DNA of 12,618 bases from Methanoregulaceae archaeon (GCA_028679275.1 JAJRBV010000149.1:1-12618); one strand, 5' to 3'. Numbered from the stretch's first letter, positions 1 through 6,481 are shown. The notes: generated from the sequence alone by a model not told the origin. Program-made: numbers and translations.

Positions 1-383
1 AAGGGCAGGAGCCTGTTGTTGGTGCCTGGATTTACGATCCTGCAGGAAGGGGCGATGCAGTATTCCTGTATATTTTCAAGGATTATGGCCGGTACGATGC
101 CATAGCCCTCCCCCGGGTCGAAACACGCCCTCTCACCTACGAGATGTGGGCTACGGGGTCATGGACGAAGACGGCCGAATATACCTATAACCTCACCGGC
201 CAGGTTCTCCGCCACGATTTTACTACCGATGATCTCCTTGAAGGGCCCAATAACGAAACCCTGACCTATGACCCAGACCGGGACATCCTCTTTAACAGGA
301 ACCATCCGGAAGGGATATTTTCACGGATATCATGTGTCCCGCAGGTACCGGAAGGGGTGAACGCAAGCATCCCGTTTGACTGA
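1..383 (+). CDS. C-terminal fragment of a probable secreted protein, unassigned (5' end outside window)
   Basis: Reading frame 3 is open from the window edge to the TGA at 381-383, giving about 126 residues with no start visible; an internal ATG at 144 is unlikely to be the true start because the frame stays convincingly coding before it. The fragment is rich in aromatic and beta-forming residues (GAWIYDP, FLYIFKDYG, GSWTKTAEYTYNLT, LTYDPDRDILF). This periodic 'tryptophan, tyrosine, L-Y-D-P' texture recalls lipocalin-like beta-barrel modules common in secreted methanogen proteins, but I cannot assign a family. Three N-X-S/T sequons (fragment residues 63, 84 and 120) fit an extracellular glycosylated protein. 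No transmembrane segment lies in the visible part. It ends 7 nt from the stop of the convergent DUF504 gene. Function unknown. Confidence 0.7.
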   Translation, partial: GQEPVVGAWIYDPAGRGDAVFLYIFKDYGRYDAIALPRVETRPLTYEMWATGSWTKTAEYTYNLTGQVLRHDFTTDDLLEGPNNETLTYDPDRDILFNRNHPEGIFSRISCVPQVPEGVNASIPFD

Positions 384-390
384 GGGAGCC

Positions 391-684
391 TCACCTCCCC
401 TCTCTCTTCTCAACAGAACCGGGACTGGTTTCAGCCGGCCGGCCCCTCTCCCATGCAGTATTTCCCTGATAGAGGATCCGGATGAGCCGGTGATAGGGGA
501 TGGGGGTTGTTCCCGTCCCGGATTCGATCTCGATGTAAGTGGGATCGAGCCGGATAATCCGGTCTCCCCCGATGCAGCTCCTATCACCCGGGGCGCCCCG
601 GTTGACATAACAGATCTCCACATCAGCAAACCGGTACTCCGGGTCATGATAGAAACGGAGGAGGATCTCCCTGGTTTTCCGCAT
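391..684 (-). CDS. MJ1316/DUF504 (UPF0248) family RNA-end-binding domain protein
   Basis: A 97-residue protein that is almost entirely one MJ1316/DUF504 domain. Visible hallmarks are the N-terminal TREILLRFYHDP, the central RGAPGD (residues 29-34), and the C-terminal IPYHRLIRI (62-70) followed by a tryptophan at 78. The Pfam family is described as recognising cyclic-phosphate RNA ends, so a role in RNA repair or processing is a family-based inference, not something this sequence proves. Archaeal members are usually about 80 residues; the extra hydrophilic tail after residue 80 looks disordered. I chose the ATG at 684 because the conserved domain begins right there; an in-frame ATG at 723 would add 13 unconserved-looking residues. 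The gene is convergent with the fragment at the window start and divergent from mmp10. Confidence 0.85.
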   Translation of the reverse strand: MRKTREILLRFYHDPEYRFADVEICYVNRGAPGDRSCIGGDRIIRLDPTYIEIESGTGTTPIPYHRLIRILYQGNTAWERGRPAETSPGSVEKREGR

Positions 685-972
685 GGTGATTTCCCTTATG
701 CTACAGCCCGTGAAATAACTCATCCCCGCTATGACCTGGAAACAAGAGCAGAGGGTGAGTTTCCCGGCATGCTGACCACCTTCCCGGTAACATCTCCATT
801 GGGATGCAGAAGAATTACGCCGGGGACTTATTCCTCATGAAACCACCTTCCCTTGCTGCAGATCAGGTTGTGGAACGGCAATCCTTCACGCATTCGCTCC
901 CTGCACCTTTCCCCGGTTCTTTCCCGTACTTGATGCATGTATTAATCCAAAGAGAGCACGGATACTTAGGTG
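685..972. other. Divergent non-coding region between DUF504 and mmp10
   Basis: About 290 bp with no convincing gene. It holds a palindromic TATA-like block near 933-946 that could act in both directions. On the minus strand an 11-bp motif GGGAAGGTGGT occurs twice (852-842 and 785-775). Each copy contains a Shine-Dalgarno-like core and is followed within 3-4 nt by an ATG opening a mini-frame: 7 codons (838-815) and 13 codons (770-729). If minus-strand transcription starts near 912, these would lie in a DUF504 leader of about 230 nt. I cannot tell leader peptides from chance. No structured RNA of a known class is recognised. Confidence 0.4.
933..946. promoter_or_regulatory. Candidate archaeal TATA element upstream of mmp10 (possibly bidirectional)
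   Basis: The sequence ATGCATGTATTAAT contains TGTATTAAT at 938-946, centred about 31 nt before the mmp10 ATG at 973. This is the spacing expected for a TATA box driving a transcript with little or no leader. Consistent with that, no Shine-Dalgarno at useful distance precedes the ATG. The reverse complement reads ATTAATAC, so the same block may also direct transcription toward DUF504. The upstream BRE position is not clearly purine-rich, which lowers confidence. Confidence 0.35.
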
Positions 973-2208
973 ATGGCGCAGCTCACCGTTGATATTGGTG
1001 GAAAGCCAGGGGTCAACTGCCGGGGATTCTGCGAGTACTGTTACTTCCGGCACGTCAAAGAGACCCGTCCCTTCGGGTGCCGCCACTGCCCGCCCTACCG
1101 TGTGGGGTGCGATTACTGCAGCAGGAGCGTGCGCGAGTATTACCAGGGATGGAAAAGCCTCAGACAGGTTGGGGATGAGACGCTCGCCACCCTTCAGGTG
1201 ATGACCGGAGAGATTGACAGGGTTACCATCAGCGGAGGAGGTGACCCGAGCTGCTACCCGGAATTTACCGACCTGATCGAGCTACTGTCCGGGATGGAAG
1301 TCCCGCTCCATATCGGATACACCAGCGGGAAAGGGTTCGATGATGCGGAGATAGCGGGATTTCTTATTGACCATGGGCTCACCGAGGTGTCGTTCACGGT
1401 CTTTTCCGTGGATCCTGCAAAAAGAAAGCGGTACATGCATGATCCCACCCCGGACGTCTCCCTGAAAATTCTCGAACGGCTCTGCGGTGAAATCGATGTC
1501 TACGGGGCAGCGGTTGTCCTTCCGGGAATCAACGATGGAAAATCCCTGGAAGAGACATGCCGGTGGCTTGATGACCGGGGTGCAAAAGGACTCATCCTCA
1601 TGCGGTTTGCCAACCGGACTGACCAGGGTCTTATTCTCGGCAATTCACCGGTTATCAAAGGGCAGCGTGTCCAGTCCCCGCAGGAGTTCCAGGACATGGT
1701 AACCGATCTTGCCGGCAGGTTCTCCATGAAGATCTCAGGAACCCCGCTCTGGGACCCGGCAATCGGGTCGCCCTTTGCGATCAGAAATGAGCCCGACCTT
1801 CTCGATAAGCTCCCTCTTCTTCAGCGGAGTGCCACCGTGATTACGGGAAGTATCGCCGCCCCGGCAATCCAGGCTATTCTCGATGCACGGGGGGGAGGGG
1901 TGAATGTCATGGCGACCAGAAAGGAGATTGCCTGCCTCATCACGATTGATGATCTCCGGGCACTCGATCTCCGGGACATGGACGATCTCGTTGTCATCCC
2001 CGGACGGGCGTTTGTCCATGACAAAGAAGCCGAGCGGGTTCTCACTTCTGATGGACAAGAAAGGACGGTACTCCGAGGCCCCGAGATGCTCACTGCGGAC
2101 GCGGAAACCAGCATGGGGATGGGGAGGGATGGAGTCCTCCTGATGGAGATGGAAGGATTCGCCGGGCTGATCACGCTTATCAACAGGTACGGGCGTTCTG
2201 CCCCCTGA
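973..2208 (+). CDS. mmp10: Methanogenesis marker 10, B12-dependent radical SAM arginine C-methyltransferase of McrA
   Basis: Mmp10 installs the 5-C-(S)-methylarginine in the alpha subunit of methyl-coenzyme M reductase, using a radical-SAM 4Fe-4S cluster and cobalamin. The 411-residue product starts with the family signature TVDIGGKPGVNC. The cluster-binding cysteines are C16, C20 and C23 (CX3CX2C), with tyrosines on both sides of the last cysteine (Y22, Y24); a tyrosine ligand to the cluster has been reported for this family. Two further CXXC pairs, C36/C39 and C46/C49, match the additional four-cysteine metal-binding loop. SGGGDPSCYPE (about residues 79-89) fits the SAM-binding region of the radical-SAM barrel. 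The C-terminal part (about 290-411) would hold the cobalamin-binding region. I prefer ATG 973; a GTG at 970 would add one residue. It stands alone here, not beside mcr genes. Confidence 0.93.
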   Translation: MAQLTVDIGGKPGVNCRGFCEYCYFRHVKETRPFGCRHCPPYRVGCDYCSRSVREYYQGWKSLRQVGDETLATLQVMTGEIDRVTISGGGDPSCYPEFTDLIELLSGMEVPLHIGYTSGKGFDDAEIAGFLIDHGLTEVSFTVFSVDPAKRKRYMHDPTPDVSLKILERLCGEIDVYGAAVVLPGINDGKSLEETCRWLDDRGAKGLILMRFANRTDQGLILGNSPVIKGQRVQSPQEFQDMVTDLAGRFSMKISGTPLWDPAIGSPFAIRNEPDLLDKLPLLQRSATVITGSIAAPAIQAILDARGGGVNVMATRKEIACLITIDDLRALDLRDMDDLVVIPGRAFVHDKEAERVLTSDGQERTVLRGPEMLTADAETSMGMGRDGVLLMEMEGFAGLITLINRYGRSAP

Positions 2209-2240
2209 TTCGTTCGATACGCTTATTATCTGCCCGGCTG

Positions 2241-2248
2241 AAATATAG
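2241..2248 (+). promoter_or_regulatory. Candidate TATA box of the uS15 operon
   Basis: AAATATAG at 2241-2248, preceded by GGCTG in the BRE position, is the best TATA-like element in the 184-bp gap between mmp10 and uS15. A start site 24-28 nt downstream would fall near 2268-2274, leaving a leader of about 120 nt before the uS15 ATG. A second weaker AT block (TTATTATC, 2223-2230) lies just upstream. A start close to the gene is less likely because uS15 has a strong Shine-Dalgarno that must be transcribed. Confidence 0.5.
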
Positions 2249-2252
2249 GCAG

Positions 2253-2359
2253 GCACACAGATTGTGCTGGCATGTGTAAGTCCGACGTGCTGCAAATGCA
2301 CGGCCTGGCTTTTTGAAAGGCTCGGGATTACAGGAGAGTCAGCAGATGCGGCTCTTTTT
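2253..2359 (+). promoter_or_regulatory. uS15 upstream region with inverted repeats and a hairpin plus T5 tract
   Basis: Three inverted repeats lie between the predicted TATA box and the uS15 ribosome binding site. GCACA/TGTGC (2253-2257 and 2263-2267, 5-nt spacer) sits where the start site should be and could be an operator. CGTGC/GCACG (2286-2290 and 2298-2302) forms a 5-bp hairpin with a 7-nt loop. GAGTC/GGCTC (2336-2340 and 2350-2354, including one G-U pair in RNA) is followed directly by TTTTT (2355-2359), an arrangement resembling a terminator or attenuator. The last element could alternatively terminate read-through from mmp10. No known riboswitch or r-protein leader class is recognised. 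Confidence 0.35.
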
Positions 2360-2381
2360 CCGGATTTACATGGCGCCATCT

Positions 2382-2389
2382 GGAGGTGA
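2382..2389 (+). promoter_or_regulatory. Strong Shine-Dalgarno of uS15
   Basis: GGAGGTGA ends 3 nt before the ATG at 2393 and is a full match to the archaeal anti-Shine-Dalgarno (AUCACCUCC). It fixes the start codon and shows that the uS15 mRNA must have a leader, unlike apgM and the PH-domain gene in this window. Confidence 0.85.
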
Positions 2390-2392
2390 ACC

Positions 2393-2851
2393 ATGGCACG
2401 TATACACGCACGCCGGAGAGGCGATTCAGGATCGGTACGCCCGCACCGAAGTGAGGCTCCCGCCTGGTCAAATACCGACGTGAAAGCAATCGAGAAAGTC
2501 ATCGTAGACTTGAAAAAAGAGGGTTATTCGAGCAGCCGGATCGGCCTTGTGCTCCGTGATCAGTACGGCGTCCCGGACGTCAAGCTGGTCATGGGAAAAC
2601 GGATCGACCAGATCATAAAGGAGAACGGCCTGCAGTCCGAGATACCCGAGGATCTCCGCAACCTGATGAAGAAGGCACTCGGCCTTCGGAAACACCTTGT
2701 GGAGAACAAGAACGACCTGCACAACAAGCGGCAGCTGCAGCTGACCGAGTCGAAAGTGCGCAGGCTGGTGAAGTATTACGTCTCCAGTGGACGGCTTCCC
2801 AGCGGCTGGAGCTACAAGCCGGAAACCGCGGAGATCCTGCTCTCCCGCTGA
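2393..2851 (+). CDS. rps15: Small subunit ribosomal protein uS15 (archaeal S15)
   Basis: This 152-residue protein has the archaeal/eukaryotic form of S15: an N-terminal extension of about 60 residues (MARIHARRRGDSGSVRP, then W25) before the four-helix S15 core that binds the central domain of 16S rRNA. The core signature DLHNKRQLQL (about 108-117) followed by SKVRRLVKYY (120-129) and the C-terminal GWSYKPE are clear. The length is typical of archaeal members. It is the first gene of a tightly packed operon; the next start codon lies only 5 nt after its stop. The start is fixed by a perfect Shine-Dalgarno. Its long leader with inverted repeats leaves room for regulation of the whole operon. 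Confidence 0.96.
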   Translation: MARIHARRRGDSGSVRPHRSEAPAWSNTDVKAIEKVIVDLKKEGYSSSRIGLVLRDQYGVPDVKLVMGKRIDQIIKENGLQSEIPEDLRNLMKKALGLRKHLVENKNDLHNKRQLQLTESKVRRLVKYYVSSGRLPSGWSYKPETAEILLSR

Positions 2852-2856
2852 TCCCC

Positions 2857-4074
2857 ATGTCCCTCGAAGAAGCCGTTTCCAGGATCGCTCTCAATCTCGA
2901 GCGGCAGGACTTTGTCGAGGTCTATGCCCACCACGATGCCGACGGTATCGCTGCAGGGTCAATCCTGTGTACTGCTCTCTACCGGAAAGGGATCCGGTTC
3001 AGGCTTCGTATACTGGACCGTATCAGTCCCGCCTCCCTCTCGCCCGAAGTACCTGTTGTCCTTTGTGATCTTGGATCAGGACTTGAGGACCTCCCGGTAG
3101 GGGTGATGGTGATCGATCATCACATCCCGCGGTTCGAAGGCGAACTTCACGTGAACCCGCGGCTCGACGGAATCGATGCTGACCGGGAGCTCTCCTCTGC
3201 CGGGGCTGCCTATCTTGTCGCAAGCGCACTCGGTGACAACCGGGACCTGGCCGGCCTTGTAATGCTCGGGATTATCGGGGATGACCAGGAGCTTGCCGGG
3301 AAGAACCTGGAGATCTTCAACGAGGCAATGGGAGAATCAGTGATCACCACGCAAAGAGGCTGCCGGCTGGCGGGAAGGGACCTCCATGAAAGACTGCTCT
3401 GCAGCATCGATCCCTACCTGCCCAGGATCAGTGGTGATGAGATGGCGGTTGCCGATCTCATCGAGGCTGCGGCCCGGGAAGGCACGATGGAGTATGACAC
3501 CCTGATCTCCCTCATCGTCATGCGGATCAGTCCTTTTGTCCCGCCAGGGACCCTTGCTTCCCTGTACGGAGACCTATACTCACTCGACCGGGAGGTTATT
3601 CCCGATGCACATTCGTTCACGGCAGTTGTGGACGCATGCGGTAAATGCGGACAGGGCGGTCTCGCCGCATCGCTTTGCTTCCGTTCTACGGAGGGGATCG
3701 GGGAGGCATGGGAGGCGGCACAGGGCCACCGGAGACGGGTGATCCGGTCGCTTTCAGAAGCAGCAGGAAAGGAACGGCATGATGGTTTCTATGAAGTGGA
3801 TGAGGCTTCGGTTGCAAGCGATGTGGCCGATGCCCTTGCAAGGGACACCCTGCAGGATCAGCCTGTACTGGTTGCAGCACGGAATAACGACCTCTGCCAT
3901 ATCTCGGCTCGTGCTCCTGGTGCATCGGGCATAAACCTGGGTGATCTGGTTCATGAGGCTGCAGTCCGGTGCGGAGGTTTAGGCGGAGGTCACCGGAGAA
4001 GAGCCGGGGCGACCATTGCCTGTGCGCGAATCGGGGAGTTCCGGGATGCACTGGCAAGGATGGGAGCTGCATGA
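2857..4074 (+). CDS. Archaeal RecJ-like DHH/DHHA1 phosphoesterase (aRecJ/GAN type)
   Basis: The 405-residue DHH-superfamily protein resembles archaeal RecJ-like nucleases, which degrade single-stranded nucleic acid and in some lineages join the GINS-MCM replisome as GAN. The metal-binding motifs are complete: HHDADG at 25-30, DLGSG at 71-75, the DHH triad at 87-89, SSAGAAY at 113-119 and GDD at 141-143. The C-terminal DHHA1 domain ends in GGLGGGHRRRAG (373-384), where arginine replaces the first alanine of the usual AAG. The compact length and lack of an OB-fold extension fit archaeal rather than bacterial RecJ. Nothing like a Shine-Dalgarno precedes the ATG 5 nt after the uS15 stop, so translation is probably coupled. 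It overlaps pcc1 by 4 nt (ATGA). I cannot decide between GAN and a second, RNA-directed aRecJ paralogue. Confidence 0.9.
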   Translation: MSLEEAVSRIALNLERQDFVEVYAHHDADGIAAGSILCTALYRKGIRFRLRILDRISPASLSPEVPVVLCDLGSGLEDLPVGVMVIDHHIPRFEGELHVNPRLDGIDADRELSSAGAAYLVASALGDNRDLAGLVMLGIIGDDQELAGKNLEIFNEAMGESVITTQRGCRLAGRDLHERLLCSIDPYLPRISGDEMAVADLIEAAAREGTMEYDTLISLIVMRISPFVPPGTLASLYGDLYSLDREVIPDAHSFTAVVDACGKCGQGGLAASLCFRSTEGIGEAWEAAQGHRRRVIRSLSEAAGKERHDGFYEVDEASVASDVADALARDTLQDQPVLVAARNNDLCHISARAPGASGINLGDLVHEAAVRCGGLGGGHRRRAGATIACARIGEFRDALARMGAA

Positions 4075-4295
4075 TGGAGATCGACGGGATAATAATCACC
4101 CGGCACCGTCATGCCGGATGTATTGCTGGAGCATTATGCCCTGACAACCTTTCGGGGATGCATACAACCGCATGCGGGGACGAAGTAAGAACGGCGGTAA
4201 CATCGAAAAAACTCCGTTCCCTCATTGCATCTGTCGATGATTACCTGATGAATTGTGCAATAGCGGAGGATCTATGCAGGTACACTTCCGATTAG
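4071..4295 (+). CDS. pcc1: KEOPS complex subunit Pcc1
   Basis: Pcc1 is the small dimerising subunit of the KEOPS complex, which with Kae1, Bud32 and Cgi121 makes the t6A37 modification of ANN-decoding tRNAs. The product here is only 74 residues. It shows the family pattern: a first beta strand, then AGALCPDNLSG (18-28), a central strand GDEVRTAVTSKKL (36-48) and the terminal helix SLIASVDDYLMN (50-61). The ATG at 4071 overlaps the stop of the DHH gene (ATGA) and has GGAG (4063-4066) upstream; a second ATG at 4074 is equally possible. Its last 22 nt overlap the start of the seryl-tRNA synthetase gene. Open sequence before 4071 in this frame lies inside the DHH gene and is not conserved-looking. 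Confidence 0.88.
   Translation: MMEIDGIIITRHRHAGCIAGALCPDNLSGMHTTACGDEVRTAVTSKKLRSLIASVDDYLMNCAIAEDLCRYTSD
4265..4270 (+). promoter_or_regulatory. Shine-Dalgarno fixing the SerRS start
   Basis: GGAGGA inside the 3' end of pcc1 lies 3 nt before the ATG at 4274. It selects this ATG over the in-frame ATG at 4253, which would add seven residues (MCNSGGS) unlike the family. The site is covered by ribosomes translating pcc1, so initiation is probably coupled. Confidence 0.7.
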
Positions 4296-5803
4296 AAGCC
4301 GAGCTCCGGTTCAGCGCTCCGTTCACAAAGGAGGCTGAAGATGCCTGCCGGGTGCTGGTCGATGAGGCAAACAGGGTGCTCTTTACAAAAGGGGTCCCGA
4401 AAGGAGTGGCCCCCGGCGAAGTAGGTCATATTACGGGGACCGGATTTTCGGGAAATGTACTCACCCTGACAATTGAGAGCGGAGCCTATACCCGCGCTCA
4501 TGATGCACTCTTCCGGTTCAGAAAACAGGTTGCACCAGCGCTCGGGAAATACCGGCTCGGGATACGCGAGATCGTGGTGAAAGACTACTCAGTCACGATA
4601 ACAGGGCAGTTCCCGGACAACTTCCGGGTCCCGCAGCTCCCGTTCATCCGGAATGCAATCATTTCTGACGGAGTACTCTCATTTGATCTTATCGTCACCG
4701 CGTCTGATCTTGAGAACCGGATCCCTGACAGGCTTGTCCGGCTTGTCGAAGAGAAGATCGAAGCGGCAGGGTACGGCGGGAAGGGAGAGCACTGGGAGCT
4801 CATTTACGAGAGTGGTACGAAACCGCGTTATTATGAGGGAGATCCGACCGCGGAGATGATCCAGCGGGGCTGGATCAGGCATGCACTCTCCCGGGGACAG
4901 TGGATCCATGGTCCGCAGTCGACCCAGCTCTTCCGGGCCTTCGAACAGATCGTAATCGACGAGATCATCAGGCCCATGGGATTTTCAGAGATGATCTTCC
5001 CGAAACTGGTCCCCTGGGAAGTCTGGATGAAGTCAGGGCATGCGAAGGGGGTCTACCCGGAAATCTACTATGTCTGCACCCCAAAGACCCGTGATGCTGC
5101 CTACTGGGAGGATATCGGGGATTACTTTAAGGTGACCGGTGAGGTCTGGGTCGATGAGATACGGAACCGCATCGATGGTCCAATCGGAGGCCTGTGTTAC
5201 GCCCAGTGCCCCTCGTTCTGGCCCTTTCTCCAGGGTGAGACCCTGGCAAATGACTGCCTCCCCATCCGGATATTTGACCGGAGCGGGACCTCCCACCGGT
5301 ACGAGAGCGGGGGCATCCACGGGATTGAACGGGTAGACGAGTTCCACCGGATTGAGATCCTCTGGCTTGGAACCGCAGAGCAGACCGTTGAAACTGCAGA
5401 CAGGCTCCATGATGCCTATACCCATGTATTTGAGGACCTGCTTGAGCTCGAATGGCGGTGTGCAAAGGTGACACCGTGGTTTATGGCACAGGAGGGCATG
5501 ATCGGGGCTGACAGCTCGTGCGGGTGTGGCGGAAGGATAGGGACGACGGATTACGAAGCCCTCCTTCCGTACAGCAGCAACTGGCTCGAATTCCAGAATG
5601 TGAGCATCAACGGCGATAAGTATCCGAAGGGATTCAATGTAAAAATCCAGAGCGGAGCCGACTGCTGGTCGGGCTGCTCCGGAATCGGCCTTGAGCGGTG
5701 GACCGCTGCATTCCTCGCCCAGAAAGGGCTGGATATCGAGAATTGGCCGGATAGTGTGGCAAAACTGGTTGGAGAACCAAAAAATCTTTTCAAATTCCTC
5801 TGA
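4274..5803 (+). CDS. serS: Seryl-tRNA synthetase, methanogen type 2 (zinc-dependent)
   Basis: The enzyme charges tRNA-Ser. At 509 residues it is the atypical SerRS confined to methanogenic archaea, not the common form with a long coiled-coil arm. The N-terminal tRNA-binding domain covers about 1-165. The class II catalytic core follows: motif 1 around FEQIVIDEIIRPMGF (223-237), motif 2 in FDRSGTSHRYESGG (334-347) and motif 3 in GCSGIGLERW (467-476). By alignment to the Methanosarcina barkeri enzyme (remembered ligands C306, E355, C461), the catalytic zinc ligands are C312 (AQCPSFW), E361 (HRIE) and C468 (SGCSG). All are present, so the enzyme should be active. It overlaps pcc1 by 22 nt and is followed after 9 nt by eS1, placing it inside a ribosomal-protein operon. 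Confidence 0.95.
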   Translation: MQVHFRLEAELRFSAPFTKEAEDACRVLVDEANRVLFTKGVPKGVAPGEVGHITGTGFSGNVLTLTIESGAYTRAHDALFRFRKQVAPALGKYRLGIREIVVKDYSVTITGQFPDNFRVPQLPFIRNAIISDGVLSFDLIVTASDLENRIPDRLVRLVEEKIEAAGYGGKGEHWELIYESGTKPRYYEGDPTAEMIQRGWIRHALSRGQWIHGPQSTQLFRAFEQIVIDEIIRPMGFSEMIFPKLVPWEVWMKSGHAKGVYPEIYYVCTPKTRDAAYWEDIGDYFKVTGEVWVDEIRNRIDGPIGGLCYAQCPSFWPFLQGETLANDCLPIRIFDRSGTSHRYESGGIHGIERVDEFHRIEILWLGTAEQTVETADRLHDAYTHVFEDLLELEWRCAKVTPWFMAQEGMIGADSSCGCGGRIGTTDYEALLPYSSNWLEFQNVSINGDKYPKGFNVKIQSGADCWSGCSGIGLERWTAAFLAQKGLDIENWPDSVAKLVGEPKNLFKFL

Positions 5804-5812
5804 TGTGATATT

Positions 5813-6406
5813 ATGGCAAAGAAAAAACAGGTTGGACGAAGAGTTGAAGGCTGGAAAGCTAAGAGCTGGTATAAGGTATACACTCCTGACAGCCTCGGAA
5901 AGGCGTATATTGGTGATACCATTGCAAATGATCCCGAGAGCGTGGTCGGCAGGATCATGCAGACCACGCTGGGGGAGATAATCAATGATTATTCCAGGCA
6001 GAATGTAAAGATGAAATTCCGTGTCGCGAATGTGGCAGGAGATTCCGCATACACTGAGTTTGTGGGCCATGAACTCACCCGCGATTACCTCCGCTCACTT
6101 GTAAAGCGGCGGACCTCCCGTATTGACAGCCATGTCCCGGTCCTTACAAAGGACGGAAAAATGGTTGAGCTGACGGTTACCTGCTACACCCTCACCCGGG
6201 CAAATCTGAGCCAGACCCATGCAATACGCGGGCTCCTCACCGCAAGAGTCCAGGAGCTGGCAAAAGAGGGAGACTTCAACGCACTCCTGAACGGATTCGT
6301 TACCGGTGATATCTCAAAAGAGCTTTTCAAAGCGGTAAAACCCCTCTTCCCTGTCCGCAGGGTGGAGATCATCAAGTCCAAGGTCGGGGCGGTCAGGGCG
6401 GTATAA
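5813..6406 (+). CDS. rps3ae: Small subunit ribosomal protein eS1 (archaeal S3Ae)
   Basis: A 197-residue archaeal/eukaryotic-specific ribosomal protein located near the mRNA exit site of the small subunit. The family pattern is clear: a lysine-rich start (MAKKKQ), KSWYKVYTP (17-25), GDTIANDPE (34-42), VGRIMQTTLGEI (45-56), HELTRDYLRSLVKRR (86-100) with SRIDSH just after, and the C-terminal VRRVEIIKSKVG. The length is near the archaeal norm. GTGAT a few bases before the ATG can pair with the 16S tail, giving a short-spaced, weak Shine-Dalgarno. It is the last gene of the uS15 operon, 9 nt after serS, and is followed by T-rich sequence that probably ends transcription. Confidence 0.95.
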   Translation: MAKKKQVGRRVEGWKAKSWYKVYTPDSLGKAYIGDTIANDPESVVGRIMQTTLGEIINDYSRQNVKMKFRVANVAGDSAYTEFVGHELTRDYLRSLVKRRTSRIDSHVPVLTKDGKMVELTVTCYTLTRANLSQTHAIRGLLTARVQELAKEGDFNALLNGFVTGDISKELFKAVKPLFPVRRVEIIKSKVGAVRAV

Positions 6407-6420
6407 CCCGCCTCTCGTGA

Positions 6421-6451
6421 CTTTTCCCATGATCATTTTCCTTCCTTTTCC
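6421..6451 (+). terminator. T-rich probable terminator of the uS15-eS1 operon
   Basis: Three TTTT runs (6422-6425, 6436-6439, 6446-6449) lie in a pyrimidine-rich stretch 15-45 nt after the eS1 stop. Archaeal RNA polymerase can terminate on T-rich non-template strand without a hairpin, and no strong stem is visible here. It sits just before the apgM promoter. Confidence 0.45.
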
Positions 6452-6481
6452 TGTGGCTCTTAAGCCGGCCCAATGGTGAAG

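Noticed and set aside
685..723. 13-residue N-terminal extension of the DUF504 protein from the ATG at 723
   Set aside because: The conserved domain begins at the ATG at 684; the extra residues resemble nothing in the family, though the longer start is not excluded.
376..840. Plus-strand frame of 154 codons
   Set aside because: It is antisense to the DUF504 gene, whose protein has clear family motifs; the plus-strand product is Pro-rich and unrecognisable.
804..992. Plus-strand 62-codon frame running into mmp10
   Set aside because: No ribosome site or domain; it overlaps the candidate promoter and the real mmp10 start in another frame.
2253..2302. C/D or H/ACA guide RNA in the gap before uS15
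   Set aside because: The inverted repeats are too short for H/ACA stems, and no ACA box or paired C (RUGAUGA) and D (CUGA) boxes were found at proper spacing.
1735..2502. Minus-strand frame of 255 codons spanning the end of mmp10, the uS15 leader and the uS15 start
   Set aside because: It covers two conserved plus-strand genes and a promoter region, and its predicted product is low-complexity Ser/Pro/Arg/His text with no domain.
5033..6070. Long open frame of 345 codons on the minus strand
   Set aside because: It lies opposite the well-conserved serS and eS1 genes, has no recognisable domain, and reflects codon bias of the plus-strand genes.
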